From: Microbacterium sp. 1.5R
GTDB taxonomy: Bacteria > Actinomycetota > Actinomycetes > Actinomycetales > Microbacteriaceae
Assembly (NCBI RefSeq): GCF_007667425.1
Contig: NZ_VDRC01000002.1
Location: forward strand, 186,001 to 250,000
Length of the DNA: 64,000 bases
Reading direction: 5' to 3'
Shown here: positions 25,720 to 43,432 of the stretch, piece after piece
Numbering within the stretch: the stretch's first letter is position 1
Layout of the letters: each line of letters opens with the position of its first letter
Made by a program: the position numbers and the translations under genes
The notes under the pieces: generated by a model
Told to the model about the DNA's origin: nothing
What the model saw: only the letters and a program-made list of their open reading frames with translations
Databases searched by the model: none

Positions 25720-26697
25720 ATGTCGATGGTGCACGCGCCACTGCCGGCCACGGAGGCGGAGCCCAGCTCCGCCCCCGTGGCCGGCGGCCGGCCGAAGAAG
25801 CGAGGCCTCTCGCTGATCACGGCCCGCCCCTGGCTCCTTCTCGCTCCCGGGCTGATCATCCTCGCGGTGCTCATGCTCTGGCCGCTCGTCCAGGTGGTCA
25901 TCTACTCGCTGCAGGATTACGGCCTGCGCGAGATCAACACGGGGGAGAACAACTGGATCGGCCTCGAGAACTACGCCGAGGCGCTCACCAACCCGACCCT
26001 CTGGACGGTGGTGCTGCCCAACACCGTCGGCTTCGCCGCCGTCGCGGTGTTCGTCACCGTGGCCGTCGGCACGCTCGTGGCCCTGCTGCTCGCGCGGCTC
26101 GGCCCGGTGTGGCGCACCATCGTCTCCAGCTGCATCATGGTCGCGTGGGCGATGCCCGCCGTGACCGGGACGTACGTCTGGACCTTCATCTTCGATGCCG
26201 ACCGCGGCATCTTCAACGCGGTCCTGAAGGACCTGGGGCTGATGGACGGCTCGGTCAACTGGTTCACGAACCAGTGGTCGTTCTACGCCATCGTCCTGCT
26301 CAACGTCGTGCACCACGGATTCCCGTTCGTCGCGATCACCGTGCTCGCCGGTCTGCTCGGCGTCTCGAAGGAGATGCTCGAGGCGGCGGCGCTCGACGGC
26401 GCAGGCGCCTGGACGCGGTTCTGGAAGATCATCTTCCCGACTCTCAAGCCCGTCTTCTCGGTCGTCATCATCCTGTCGACCATCTGGGACTTCAAGGTGT
26501 TCGCGCAGGTCTACCTGATGCCGGGCGGAGGGGGAGGCAACCGACAGGTCCTCAACCTCGGTGTCTGGTCGTACGTGGAGTCCTTCGGCCAGAACCGCTA
26601 CGGCTTCGGTGCGGCGCTCGCCGTGCTGCTCACGCTCGTGCTGATCGGCATCACGATCGTCTACATCCGGTCGCTCATGAAGGAGGACGAGCTGTGA
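25720..26697 (+). CDS. Sugar ABC transporter permease (MalF type)
   Basis: 325 residues, six to seven membrane helices, starting with LLLAPGLIILAVLMLWPLVQ. The EAA cytoplasmic loop that contacts the ATPase is EMLEAAALDGAGAWTRFWKI near residue 222. It follows the binding-protein gene by 22 bases and overlaps the second permease by GTGA. It pairs with the MalG-type permease downstream to form the import channel. Confidence 0.93.
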   Translation: MSMVHAPLPATEAEPSSAPVAGGRPKKRGLSLITARPWLLLAPGLIILAVLMLWPLVQVVIYSLQDYGLREINTGENNWIGLENYAEALTNPTLWTVVLPNTVGFAAVAVFVTVAVGTLVALLLARLGPVWRTIVSSCIMVAWAMPAVTGTYVWTFIFDADRGIFNAVLKDLGLMDGSVNWFTNQWSFYAIVLLNVVHHGFPFVAITVLAGLLGVSKEMLEAAALDGAGAWTRFWKIIFPTLKPVFSVVIILSTIWDFKVFAQVYLMPGGGGGNRQVLNLGVWSYVESFGQNRYGFGAALAVLLTLVLIGITIVYIRSLMKEDEL

Positions 26698-27527
26698 ACC
26701 CGCGCCCCCGGCTCCGCTCGCGCATCGGTGTGGGGATCGGCGTCGCCGCCGTCCTGCTCTTCACGCTGTTCCCCGTCTACTGGATGGTCTCCAGCGCCTT
26801 CGACAAGAAGGCGTCGTCGGGTGGCCAGTCGCTCCTTCCCCAGGAGTTCACGCTCGACAACTTCGCGTTCGTGCTCACCGACGGCGGGTTCGGCACCTTC
26901 CTCCGCAACTCGGCGATCGTGGCCCTCGTGACGGTGCTCGTGAGCGCCCTCGTGTGCCTGCTCGCCGCCGTCGCCGTCGCGCGGTTCAAGTTCAAGTTCC
27001 GCACGACGATCCTCATGATGATCCTCGTGGTGCAGATGGTGCCGCTCGAGGCGCTCGTCATCCCGCTGTTCCTGCAGGTCAAGAGCCTGGGACTGCTCAA
27101 CAGCATCCTGGGTCTCATGGTCGTCTACGTGGCGCTCTCGCTCGCCTTCGGCATCTGGATGCTGCGCGGATTCGTCGCGGCGGTGCCCGTGGAGCTCGAA
27201 GAGGCCGCCTACATCGACGGCGCGAGCTGGTGGCGCATGTTCCGGTCGATCCTGCTGCCGCTGGTGATGCCGGGTCTCGTCGCGACCAGCATCTTCAGCT
27301 TCATCACGGCGTGGAACGAGTTCATCTTCGCCATGACGATCCTCGGGGCTCAGACCGACCAGTACACGGTGTCGATCGGGCTCAAGTCGTTCTTCGGCCT
27401 GTACGCGAACGACTGGGGCAGCATCATGGCCGCGTCGACGATCATCACGCTCCCCGTCATGATCTTCTTCGTGATCGTGCAGCGCCGCCTCTCGGCCGGA
27501 ATGGTCGCCGGAGCGGTGAAGGGATGA
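26694..27527 (+). CDS. Sugar ABC transporter permease (MalG type)
   Basis: 277 residues with six helices (first VAAVLLFTLFPVYWMVSSAF). The EAA loop ELEEAAYIDGASWWRMFRSI is near residue 170. It starts at a GTG that overlaps the previous stop (GTGA) and ends in an ATGA overlap with the GH3 gene, so the four genes are tightly coupled. No ATPase gene is present in the operon; in actinobacteria CUT1 importers usually share an MsiK-type ATPase encoded elsewhere. Confidence 0.93.
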   Translation: MNPRPRLRSRIGVGIGVAAVLLFTLFPVYWMVSSAFDKKASSGGQSLLPQEFTLDNFAFVLTDGGFGTFLRNSAIVALVTVLVSALVCLLAAVAVARFKFKFRTTILMMILVVQMVPLEALVIPLFLQVKSLGLLNSILGLMVVYVALSLAFGIWMLRGFVAAVPVELEEAAYIDGASWWRMFRSILLPLVMPGLVATSIFSFITAWNEFIFAMTILGAQTDQYTVSIGLKSFFGLYANDWGSIMAASTIITLPVMIFFVIVQRRLSAGMVAGAVKG

Positions 27528-29020
27528 CCGACGAGCTCGAACGCCTCGCCAACGGCGTGCTGTGGCCGGGGTTCTTCGGCACCGAGGCGCCGGAGTGGCT
27601 GCTCGCCGAGCTCCGGAACGGTCTGGCGGGGGTCGTGTACTTCGGCCAGAACGTCGGCGTCGACCTGCCTGGCCTGAGCGATGCGATCCTCGCGGCGAAC
27701 CCCGCCGCGTTGATCGGCATCGACGAGGAGGGCGGAAGCGTCACCCGCCTCGAGTCCACGACGGGGTCGACGCTCCCCGGAGCCGCTCAGCTGGGCCGGG
27801 TCGACGACGTCGAGGCGTCGAGGGCGACCGGTGCGGAGCTCGCCCGCCGGGTCGCAGCGATCGGCGGCAACGTCGTGCTCGGGCCGGTGGCCGATGTGAA
27901 CACCGATCCGCGGAACCCCGTCATCGGCGTGCGCTCCTTCGGCAGCGACGAGGAGCTCGTCTCACGGCACGTGCTGGCCGAGGTCGACGGCATCCAGACC
28001 GGCGGCGTCGCCGCCTGCGTCAAGCACTTCCCCGGTCACGGTGACACGCACCTCGACTCGCACCATGCGCTGCCCGAGATCGCGCTCGACGTCGACGAGT
28101 TCGAGCGCGTGCACCTCGCACCGTTCCGCGCTGCGGTCGAGGCCGGCGTCGACAGCATCATGACCGCGCACATCATCGTCCCGGCATGGGGCTCGGAACC
28201 CGCCACGCTCAACCCGCGAGTGCTCGGGATGCTGCGCGACTGGGGTTTCGACGGCGTCATCATCACCGACGCTCTCGACATGGCGGCCATCCGCGAGACC
28301 GTGGGGCTCGGCGGGGGAGCGGCGCGAGCCCTCGCGGCCGGCGCCGACCTGCTCTGCATAGGCAACCCCACCAACCCGGGCGAGGCCGCGGCATCCGACC
28401 AGGACGAGCGCGACTTCCACGCAGCCCGCGAGGGCATCGTCGCGGCTCTGCGCGACGGCTCGCTGTCGCGTGAGCGCGTCGAGGAGGCCGCTCGACGGGT
28501 CGCGCGTCTCGCGCACACGCTGCAGGCGAGGGATGCCGCGTCCCAGTCCACCCCCTTCGATGCCGTCGAGATCGTCACCCGAGCCGTGACGGGCGCTGTG
28601 GCGGAGGCGGAGGCTCTGGCCGTCGTCGACGCGCGGCGGCGCTCGACCCTCGCGGTCGACAGTGCCGCCGGCTACGTGGCCGCGGCGCTGGCCGAAGACG
28701 GCTACCGGGTGCGACTCGACGTCGCCCGGGAGTCGGTCGAGCAGCAGGATGCGGCGCTCGACGCGGCCGTGGCGGCCGAGGGGCTGACCGTAGTGCTGAT
28801 CGACCGGCCCGACGCCGACCCCGCCCAGCGCGATCTCGTCGACAGGGCCGCGCAGCGCGACCCGCACGCGGTCGTCGTGAACGTCGGGCTCGCCCCCGAG
28901 ACGCCGTTGCCGCTCCCCGTCGTCGAGGTCGGCGCTGCCAGCCGGGCCGGTGCCGAGGCCGCGCGGGCACGCCTACGCACGGCATCCGGTCCACGCGTTT
29001 CGTCACAGGGCGTGGCTTAA
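27524..29020 (+). CDS. Glycoside hydrolase family 3, NagZ-like beta-N-acetylhexosaminidase
   Basis: 498-residue enzyme without signal peptide, so cytoplasmic. The N-terminal barrel holds the NagZ-type signatures: IGIDEEGGSVTRL near residue 65, the mobile loop KHFPGHGDTHLDSH (167-180) with the Asp-His acid/base pair characteristic of N-acetylglucosaminidases, and the nucleophile D249 in VIITDALDM. A second, C-terminal domain of about 150 residues (DUF-like, alpha/beta) is present as in Gram-positive two-domain NagZ proteins. Coupled to the importer by ATGA, it would hydrolyse an imported GlcNAc-containing disaccharide, possibly GlcNAc-MurNAc. Confidence 0.88.
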   Translation: MTDELERLANGVLWPGFFGTEAPEWLLAELRNGLAGVVYFGQNVGVDLPGLSDAILAANPAALIGIDEEGGSVTRLESTTGSTLPGAAQLGRVDDVEASRATGAELARRVAAIGGNVVLGPVADVNTDPRNPVIGVRSFGSDEELVSRHVLAEVDGIQTGGVAACVKHFPGHGDTHLDSHHALPEIALDVDEFERVHLAPFRAAVEAGVDSIMTAHIIVPAWGSEPATLNPRVLGMLRDWGFDGVIITDALDMAAIRETVGLGGGAARALAAGADLLCIGNPTNPGEAAASDQDERDFHAAREGIVAALRDGSLSRERVEEAARRVARLAHTLQARDAASQSTPFDAVEIVTRAVTGAVAEAEALAVVDARRRSTLAVDSAAGYVAAALAEDGYRVRLDVARESVEQQDAALDAAVAAEGLTVVLIDRPDADPAQRDLVDRAAQRDPHAVVVNVGLAPETPLPLPVVEVGAASRAGAEAARARLRTASGPRVSSQGVA

Positions 29021-29046
29021 CGCCGGGTCTGAGGCAAGATGTCACC

Positions 29047-29922
29047 GTGGACGCTGACGTTCTCGCGCTGGTGCGCCGATCCGTTCCCCGACTGAGTGCT
29101 GCCGAAGCGCGAGTCGCCGAGACGATACTCGGCGACCCCACGCTGGTCGTCGATCTCGCCATCAACGATTTGGCGCGACTGTGCAGCACGTCGCTGTCGA
29201 CCGTGGCGCGCTTCGCGCAGTCGCTCGGCTTCAGCGGGTACCGGGAGCTCCGCGTCGCCGTCGCCCGGTCGATGACCCTCGCCCAGGCGCAGCAGGCGCG
29301 GTTCGGCCTCGACACCACAGCCATCGACCGCGACGACGACCCGACGGCGATCGCCGCGAAGCTCGCCGCGCAGGAGATCGACGCGATCGAGAAGACCGCT
29401 CGCGGCCTCGATGCCGCGGCGCTCGACCGCGCGGCGCGAGCGATCGTCGACGCCCGGCACATCCAGATCCTCGGACAGGCGTCGTCGTCTCTGACCGCGC
29501 AGGACCTGCAGCAGAAGCTCTCCCGGATCGGATGCTCGGCCGCACATTCGTCCGACCCCCATCTGTCTCTCACCGCCGCGTCGATCCGCACCTCGGCCGA
29601 CGTCGTCGTCGCCGTGTCGCACGGTGGCGAGACCCAAGAGGTCGTGCGGGGCGTCGAGGTCGCCCGCGACGCGGGTGCGCTCACGGTCGCCATCACCAAC
29701 GTGTCGGACTCATCGCTCGCCCTCGCCGCCGACGCCGTGCTCCTCACCCACGCGCAGGAATCGCCGTTCCGCATGGCGGCGATGTCGAGTCGGATCGCGC
29801 AGCTCGCCCTCGTCGACATCCTCTTCGTGCGGGTCGTGCAGCACCGCGGCGAGCCCGTCGTCATTCCGCTGCAGCTCACGCACGAGGCCGCTGCCCCTCG
29901 GCGCCGCGCCGCCGGGCACTGA
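29047..29922 (+). CDS. RpiR (MurR-like) family transcriptional regulator
   Basis: 291 residues: an N-terminal RpiR helix-turn-helix (about residues 1-77, motif LCSTSLSTVARFAQSLGFSGYRELR) and a SIS sugar-phosphate domain (about residues 125-265, VVVAVSHGGETQEVVRGVEVA). RpiR proteins bind phosphosugars such as MurNAc-6-P or GlcN-6-P. Placed 26 bases after the GH3 gene, it is the likely regulator of this operon and, through similar promoter words, of the wall glycosidase at 51565. The GTG start has CAAGAT 6 nt upstream, so it may also have its own leaderless transcript. Confidence 0.92.
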   Translation: MDADVLALVRRSVPRLSAAEARVAETILGDPTLVVDLAINDLARLCSTSLSTVARFAQSLGFSGYRELRVAVARSMTLAQAQQARFGLDTTAIDRDDDPTAIAAKLAAQEIDAIEKTARGLDAAALDRAARAIVDARHIQILGQASSSLTAQDLQQKLSRIGCSAAHSSDPHLSLTAASIRTSADVVVAVSHGGETQEVVRGVEVARDAGALTVAITNVSDSSLALAADAVLLTHAQESPFRMAAMSSRIAQLALVDILFVRVVQHRGEPVVIPLQLTHEAAAPRRRAAGH

Positions 29923-29968
29923 GCAGCCTTCCGCTTCCAGCCGATACCCGATTGAGATGATCCGGTGA

Positions 29969-29997
29969 TTGGCATCTGTGGATCCGCTGGGTAGCTT
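29969..29997 (+). promoter_or_regulatory. Candidate promoter of the peptide transporter operon
   Basis: TTGGCA (29969-29974), 17-bp spacer, TAGCTT (29992-29997). The -35 matches the consensus at five of six positions; the -10 is weaker. This leaves a leader of about 70 nt before the ATG at 30076. No riboswitch-like structure is evident in it. Confidence 0.45.
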
Positions 29998-30075
29998 CGA
30001 AGGAATCACCGTGAGCCGGGGCGACAACTCCCCGATCGCGCAAAGCAGCGCCCCACAGGGAAGGTCATTCTTCAC

Positions 30076-31749
30076 ATGCACCACTCGATCACACGCCGGC
30101 GAGGTCTCATCGCCGTCTCCGGAGCGGCGCTCGCAGCGCTGGTCCTGTCAGGATGCGTCGCCAGTCAGCGCGGCGACAGCGACGGCGGCGCATCGGGCGA
30201 CGTCGACGGCACGTTCGTCTTCGCGGCGTCTTCCGACCCGGCGAGCCTCGACCCCGCCTTCGCCCAGGACGGCGAGACCTTCCGCGTCTCCCGCCAGATC
30301 TTCGAGGGTCTCGTCGGCACCGAGCCGGGCACCGCAGACCCCGCGCCCCTCCTCGCCGAGAAGTGGGAGTCGTCGGACGACGGCATGACTCACACGTTCA
30401 CCCTCAAGGAGGGCGTGACCTTCCACGACGGCACCCCGTTCAACGCCGAGGCCGTGTGCGCGAACTTCGACCGCTGGTACAACTGGACCGGCCTCGCCGC
30501 CTCCGAGGCCCTGGGTTACTACTACAACAAGCTCTTCAAGGGCTACGCGTCCGACCCGGCGAACGCCGTCTACAAGTCGTGCACGCCCGACGGAGACACC
30601 TCCGTCACCATCGAGCTCAACAAGCCCTTCGCCGGCTTCGTCGCCTCGCTCTCGCTGCCGGCGTTCGGCATGCAGAGCCCCTCGGCGATGGCGGAGTTCG
30701 GTGCAGACGACGTGAGCGGCACCGCCGAGGCGCCCGTGCTCTCGGAGTACGCCATGGGGCACCCGGTCGGCACCGGCCCGTACCAGTTCGAGGAGTGGGC
30801 TCCCGGCGAGCAGGTCTCGCTCAAGGCCTACGGCGACTACTGGGGCGAGGCGGGTCAGATCGACGAGATCATCTTCCGCACCATCGACGACCCGACGGCC
30901 CGCCGTCAGGCTCTCGAGTCCGGCTCGATCGACGGCTACGACCTCGTCGGCCCCGCCGACACGAAGGCTCTCGAGGACAAGGGCTTCACGATGGTCTCGC
31001 GCCCTCCGTTCACGATCCTCTACCTGGCGTTCAACCAGGCGATCCCCGAGCTGCAGGACCCGAAGGTCCGTGAGGCGCTCTCGTACGCCATCGACAAGGA
31101 CGCCCTGATCAGCCAGGTCCTGCCCGAGGGCACCGAGAAGGCGATCGAGTTCGTGCCCGACACGGTCAACGGCTACAACCCCGACGTCACGACGTACGAC
31201 TTCGACCCCGAGAAGGCCAAGTCGCTGCTCGCCGAGGCCGGCTACACCGAGGCGAACCCGCTGACCCTCGAGTTCGACTACCCGGTCAACGTCTCGCGTC
31301 CGTACATGCCGGACCCCGAGCAGATCTTCACGGTGCTCTCGTCGCAGCTCGCCGAGGTCGGCGTCCAGACCAACCCGGTGTCGCAGGAGTGGGGCGAGTA
31401 CCTCGACCGCATCACCGGCACGTCGGACCACGGCATCCACCTGCTCGGCTGGACCGGCGACTACAACGACACCGACAACTTCGTCGGCGTGTTCTTCGGC
31501 CAACAGAGCGCGGAGTGGGGCTTCGACAACCCCGAGCTGTTCCAGAAGCTCGACGAGGCGCGCGGCGTCCCGAGCCTCGAGGATCAGACCGCCCTGTACG
31601 AGGACATCAACGAGATGGTGGCGCAGTTCATCCCCGGTGTGCCGCTCGCGCACCCGGCTCCGACGCTCGCGTTCGACGCCCGCGTGAAGAGCTACCCGGC
31701 CAGCCCGGTGAACGACGAGGTCTTCACGGACATCGTCCTCACCAAGTAA
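30076..31749 (+). CDS. Dpp/Opp-type peptide ABC transporter substrate-binding lipoprotein
   Basis: 557-residue family 5 solute-binding protein. The signal peptide runs over twin arginines (TRRRGL) to the lipobox LVLSGC near residue 25. The family pattern FAASSDPASLDPAF, then RQIFEGLVGTEPG, and FTLKEGVTFHDGTPFNAEAV is clear, with YAMGHPVGTGPYQFEEW near residue 230. Family 5 binds di- or oligopeptides, nickel or some sugars; the ligand is not predictable. It heads an operon with two permeases and a double ATPase, broken by a palindromic element at 31769-31851. Confidence 0.93.
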   Translation: MHHSITRRRGLIAVSGAALAALVLSGCVASQRGDSDGGASGDVDGTFVFAASSDPASLDPAFAQDGETFRVSRQIFEGLVGTEPGTADPAPLLAEKWESSDDGMTHTFTLKEGVTFHDGTPFNAEAVCANFDRWYNWTGLAASEALGYYYNKLFKGYASDPANAVYKSCTPDGDTSVTIELNKPFAGFVASLSLPAFGMQSPSAMAEFGADDVSGTAEAPVLSEYAMGHPVGTGPYQFEEWAPGEQVSLKAYGDYWGEAGQIDEIIFRTIDDPTARRQALESGSIDGYDLVGPADTKALEDKGFTMVSRPPFTILYLAFNQAIPELQDPKVREALSYAIDKDALISQVLPEGTEKAIEFVPDTVNGYNPDVTTYDFDPEKAKSLLAEAGYTEANPLTLEFDYPVNVSRPYMPDPEQIFTVLSSQLAEVGVQTNPVSQEWGEYLDRITGTSDHGIHLLGWTGDYNDTDNFVGVFFGQQSAEWGFDNPELFQKLDEARGVPSLEDQTALYEDINEMVAQFIPGVPLAHPAPTLAFDARVKSYPASPVNDEVFTDIVLTK

Positions 31750-31768
31750 CAGGCTGACGCCAACAGGC

Positions 31769-31851
31769 CGTCGAGCGAGGAGCGAAGCGACGAGACGAAA
31801 CGCAGGGACCCTTGCGGAACCTGCGTTTCGTCTCGCTCCGCTCGCTCGACG
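31769..31851. repeat. Palindromic element (family C) between dppA-like and dppB-like genes
   Basis: Imperfect inverted repeat: left arm 31769-31806, right arm 31820-31851. The outer 11 bp (CGTCGAGCGAG) and inner 16 bp of the arms are exactly complementary, with a small interior mismatch and a 13-nt loop. A half-element like the right arm (25 of 28 bases) lies at 34771-34798 inside the linker of the fused ATPase. It would form a strong hairpin in the mRNA, which could lower permease expression relative to the binding protein. Confidence 0.8.
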
Positions 31852-31872
31852 ACCACCGGTTAGGAGACCTCT

Positions 31873-32877
31873 TTGCTGCGCACCATCGGCAGGCGACTGC
31901 TGTTCCTCATCCCCACCCTGGTCGGCCTCAGCATCCTGCTGTTCGCCTGGGTCAGGGCCCTCCCCGGCGGTCCGGCCGTCGCGCTTCTCGGTGAGAAGGC
32001 GACCCCCGATGCCGTCGCCAGGATCAACGAGCTCTACGGGTTCGACCGACCCATCCTCGAGCAGTACTTCATCTGGGCGTCTCGCCTCGTGCAGGGTGAC
32101 TTCGGCACGTCCATCCAGACGAACCGCCCCGTGATGGAGGAGTTCTTCCGCCGGTTCCCCGCGACGATCGAGCTGAGCGTCATGGCTCTCATCTTCGCGG
32201 TCGGCGTCGGCATCCCCCTCGGGTACTTGGCCGCCCGCCGTCACGGCAAGCTCACCGACCACGCGTCGGTGGTGCTCAGCCTGATCGGCATCACCATCCC
32301 GGTGTTCTTCCTCGCGTTCATCCTCAAATACGTGTTCGCGGTGCAGCTCGGCTGGCTGCCGTCGGACGGCCGACAGGATCCGCGCATCGACGCGACCCAC
32401 GTCTCGGGGTTCTATGTGTGGGACGGCCTCATCACCGGCGAGTTCGACGCGTCGTGGGATGCCATCCTGCATCTGATCCTCCCGGCGCTGGCGCTCGGCA
32501 CGATCCCGCTCGCGATCATCGTGCGCATCACGAGGGCCAGCGTCCTCGAGGTGCAGAACGCCGACTTCGTGCGCACCGGTCGTGCGAAGGGCGTCGGTTC
32601 GACGACCCTTCGCAACCGGTTCATCCTCCGCAACGCCATGCTGCCGGTCGTCACGACGATCGGCCTGCAGACCGGGCTCCTCATCTCGGGGGCCGTGCTC
32701 ACCGAGACCGTGTTCGCCTTCCCCGGCATCGGCTCGTTCCTCGCGAGGGCGATCTTCACGCGGGACTTCCCCGTGCTGCAGGGTTTCATCATCTTCATCG
32801 CCATCGCGTACGCGCTGATCAACCTCGCGGTCGACGTGTCGTACAGCCTCATCGATCCGAGAGTGCGGGTGCAGTGA
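31873..32877 (+). CDS. Peptide ABC transporter permease, DppB type
   Basis: 334 residues, six helices, beginning LRTIGRRLLFLIPTLVGLSI as in DppB/OppB. The conserved inner-membrane component motif (RITRASVLEVQNADFVRTGRAKG, near residue 218) and the FAFPGIGSFLARAIFTRDFPVLQG segment are present. The start is TTG at 31873, set by TTAGGAGACC just upstream. It forms the channel with the DppC-type permease that follows. Confidence 0.93.
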   Translation: MLRTIGRRLLFLIPTLVGLSILLFAWVRALPGGPAVALLGEKATPDAVARINELYGFDRPILEQYFIWASRLVQGDFGTSIQTNRPVMEEFFRRFPATIELSVMALIFAVGVGIPLGYLAARRHGKLTDHASVVLSLIGITIPVFFLAFILKYVFAVQLGWLPSDGRQDPRIDATHVSGFYVWDGLITGEFDASWDAILHLILPALALGTIPLAIIVRITRASVLEVQNADFVRTGRAKGVGSTTLRNRFILRNAMLPVVTTIGLQTGLLISGAVLTETVFAFPGIGSFLARAIFTRDFPVLQGFIIFIAIAYALINLAVDVSYSLIDPRVRVQ

Positions 32878-32923
32878 TGACCGGCGTTATCCACTCGAAG
32901 TCCCCCGCAGAGGAGGCGGTGTC

Positions 32924-33889
32924 ATGAGCATCTCGCTCCCACCCGCCCAGGGCCCGTCCGCCGCAGGCGGCGAGGTCGTCGACACGGTCGCGGTCGCCAG
33001 GGCCGGTCTGAAAGAAGGACCGGGCGGCTTCTGGCGCGATGTCTTCCGGCGTCTGCGTCGCAACCCGACGGCGTGGATCGGCGCGGCGATCGTGCTGGCC
33101 TTCGTGCTCGTCTCGATCCTGGCGCCGCTCCTGGCTCCCTACCCCGAGACCGCACTCCCCGGCGCCAGGAACATCACGCCGACGTACATCCCCGGCCCCG
33201 GCGAGCTGCCGGAGTTCCCGCTCGGTCTCGACCGGTTCGGCGGCGATGTCCTGTCGAAGCTCATCTGGGGCGCGCGGGCGTCGTTGCTCGTCGGCGTCAT
33301 CTCGACCGCCCTGGGTCTGGTCGGCGGCATGCTGCTCGGACTCGTCGCCGGCACGTTCGGCGGCTGGGTCGACACGGTCATCATGCGCGTCGTTGACATC
33401 ATCCTGTCGGTGCCGAACCTGCTGCTCGCGGTGTCGATCGCGGCCATCCTCGGGCAGACCCCGTTCGCGGTCATGATCGCGATCGGGGCCTCGCAGGTGC
33501 CGATCTTCGCCCGCCTGCTGCGCGCCTCGATGCTGCAGCAGCGGTCGAGCGACTACGTGCTGTCGGCGCAGACGCTGGGTCTCGGCCGAGGACGCATCAC
33601 GATGTCGCATGTGCTGCCGAACGCCATCGGCCCGGTCATCGTGCAGGGAACCCTCACGCTCGCCACCGCCGTGATCGATGCGGCCGCGCTGTCGTTCCTC
33701 GGACTCGGCGGCGGGCGCCCGGAGACGGCCGAGTGGGGACGGATGCTGACGTACGCCCAGAACGAACTCGCCATCGCCCCGTGGCTGGCGTTCCTCCCCG
33801 GCATCTGCATCGCGGTCACCGCGCTCGGCTTCACCCTGTTCGGTGAAGCGCTGCGCGAGGCCATGGACCCGAGGACGAGGGCACGATGA
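32924..33889 (+). CDS. Peptide ABC transporter permease, DppC type
   Basis: 321 residues. A cytoplasmic N-terminal tail of about 45 residues precedes the first helix (AWIGAAIVLAFVLVSILAPLLAPYP). The HPLGLDRFGGDVLS-like segment here reads FPLGLDRFGGDVLSKLI. The ATPase-contact loop SSDYVLSAQTLGLGRGRITM is near residue 207. The ATG has AGAGGAGG upstream and the stop overlaps the next frame by ATGA. Confidence 0.93.
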   Translation: MSISLPPAQGPSAAGGEVVDTVAVARAGLKEGPGGFWRDVFRRLRRNPTAWIGAAIVLAFVLVSILAPLLAPYPETALPGARNITPTYIPGPGELPEFPLGLDRFGGDVLSKLIWGARASLLVGVISTALGLVGGMLLGLVAGTFGGWVDTVIMRVVDIILSVPNLLLAVSIAAILGQTPFAVMIAIGASQVPIFARLLRASMLQQRSSDYVLSAQTLGLGRGRITMSHVLPNAIGPVIVQGTLTLATAVIDAAALSFLGLGGGRPETAEWGRMLTYAQNELAIAPWLAFLPGICIAVTALGFTLFGEALREAMDPRTRAR

Positions 33890-33927
33890 ACGACCACGGC
33901 GTCAGGGAAGAGAACAAGGAGAATCGG

Positions 33928-35607
<1,680 letters not shown>

Positions 35608-35634
35608 CGACCTCGACCTCGCCCTTTACCTTCA

Positions 35635-35714
35635 CCGAGACCCCGGGTTGCCGCCGAGACCCCGGGATGCGGACGTCCGCAGCCCGGGGTCTCGGGGCGA
35701 ACCCGGGGTCTCGG
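35635..35714. repeat. Palindromic element (family A) between the Dpp operon and rpoB
   Basis: 32-bp arms 35635-35666 and 35683-35714, complementary except for three central bases. Each arm holds two copies of CCGAGACCCCGGG. The loop contains TGCGGACGTCCGCA, itself a perfect palindrome. Same architecture as 6095-6176. It starts 28 bases after the ATPase stop and could act as a transcription terminator for the Dpp operon. Confidence 0.82.
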
Positions 35715-35768
35715 CGGGAGAGGGCGGATGCTTTTACCGCAGCATCCGGAATTGGTCAAGGATTGAGC

Positions 35769-35797
35769 TTGCCATGTCGCACAATCGCGTCTATAGT
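35769..35797 (+). promoter_or_regulatory. rpoB promoter
   Basis: TTGCCA (35769-35774), 17-bp spacer, TATAGT (35792-35797): four of six and five of six matches to the vegetative consensus. Transcription from here gives an untranslated leader of about 120 nt before the TTG start at 35924. The promoter lies just downstream of the family A palindrome. Confidence 0.78.
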
Positions 35798-35923
35798 TGG
35801 TAGTTGCGCTCGCTTCTCCGTGCCCTCATATGGTGGTCGGCATCCGTTGAGCTTCTGAGCGCGCAACTCCACCTGACGACAAAGGAATCGAGAAGCCCTG
35901 CGGGGCTCACGGAGGTTATTCCC

Positions 35924-39424
<3,501 letters not shown>

Positions 39425-39428
39425 GGTG

Positions 39429-39450
39429 TGGGCCGCCGCACGGCGGCCCA
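39429..39450 (+). other. Hairpin in the rpoB-rpoC spacer
   Basis: TGGGCCGCCG (39429-39438) and CGGCGGCCCA (39441-39450) form a perfect 10-bp stem starting 4 bases after the rpoB stop. There is no T run and rpoC must be read through, so it is more likely a processing, stability or attenuation element than a full terminator. Confidence 0.6.
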
Positions 39451-39492
39451 CCCTCCCCGATTTCTTCAAAGAATTCCGACACAGGAGAATCA

Positions 39493-43368
<3,876 letters not shown>

Positions 43369-43384
43369 GGTACTGAGTGACTGA

Positions 43385-43415
43385 GAAGGCCCCGGGCGAT
43401 CCGCCCGGGGCCTTC
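43385..43415 (+). terminator. Intrinsic terminator of rpoBC
   Basis: GAAGGCCCCGGGCG (43385-43398) pairs perfectly with CGCCCGGGGCCTTC (43402-43415) over 14 bp with a 3-nt loop, followed by TTCGT. It starts 17 bases after the rpoC stop and also faces the convergent lipoprotein gene. Confidence 0.88.
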
Positions 43416-43432
43416 TTCGTACGCGCGGCAGG

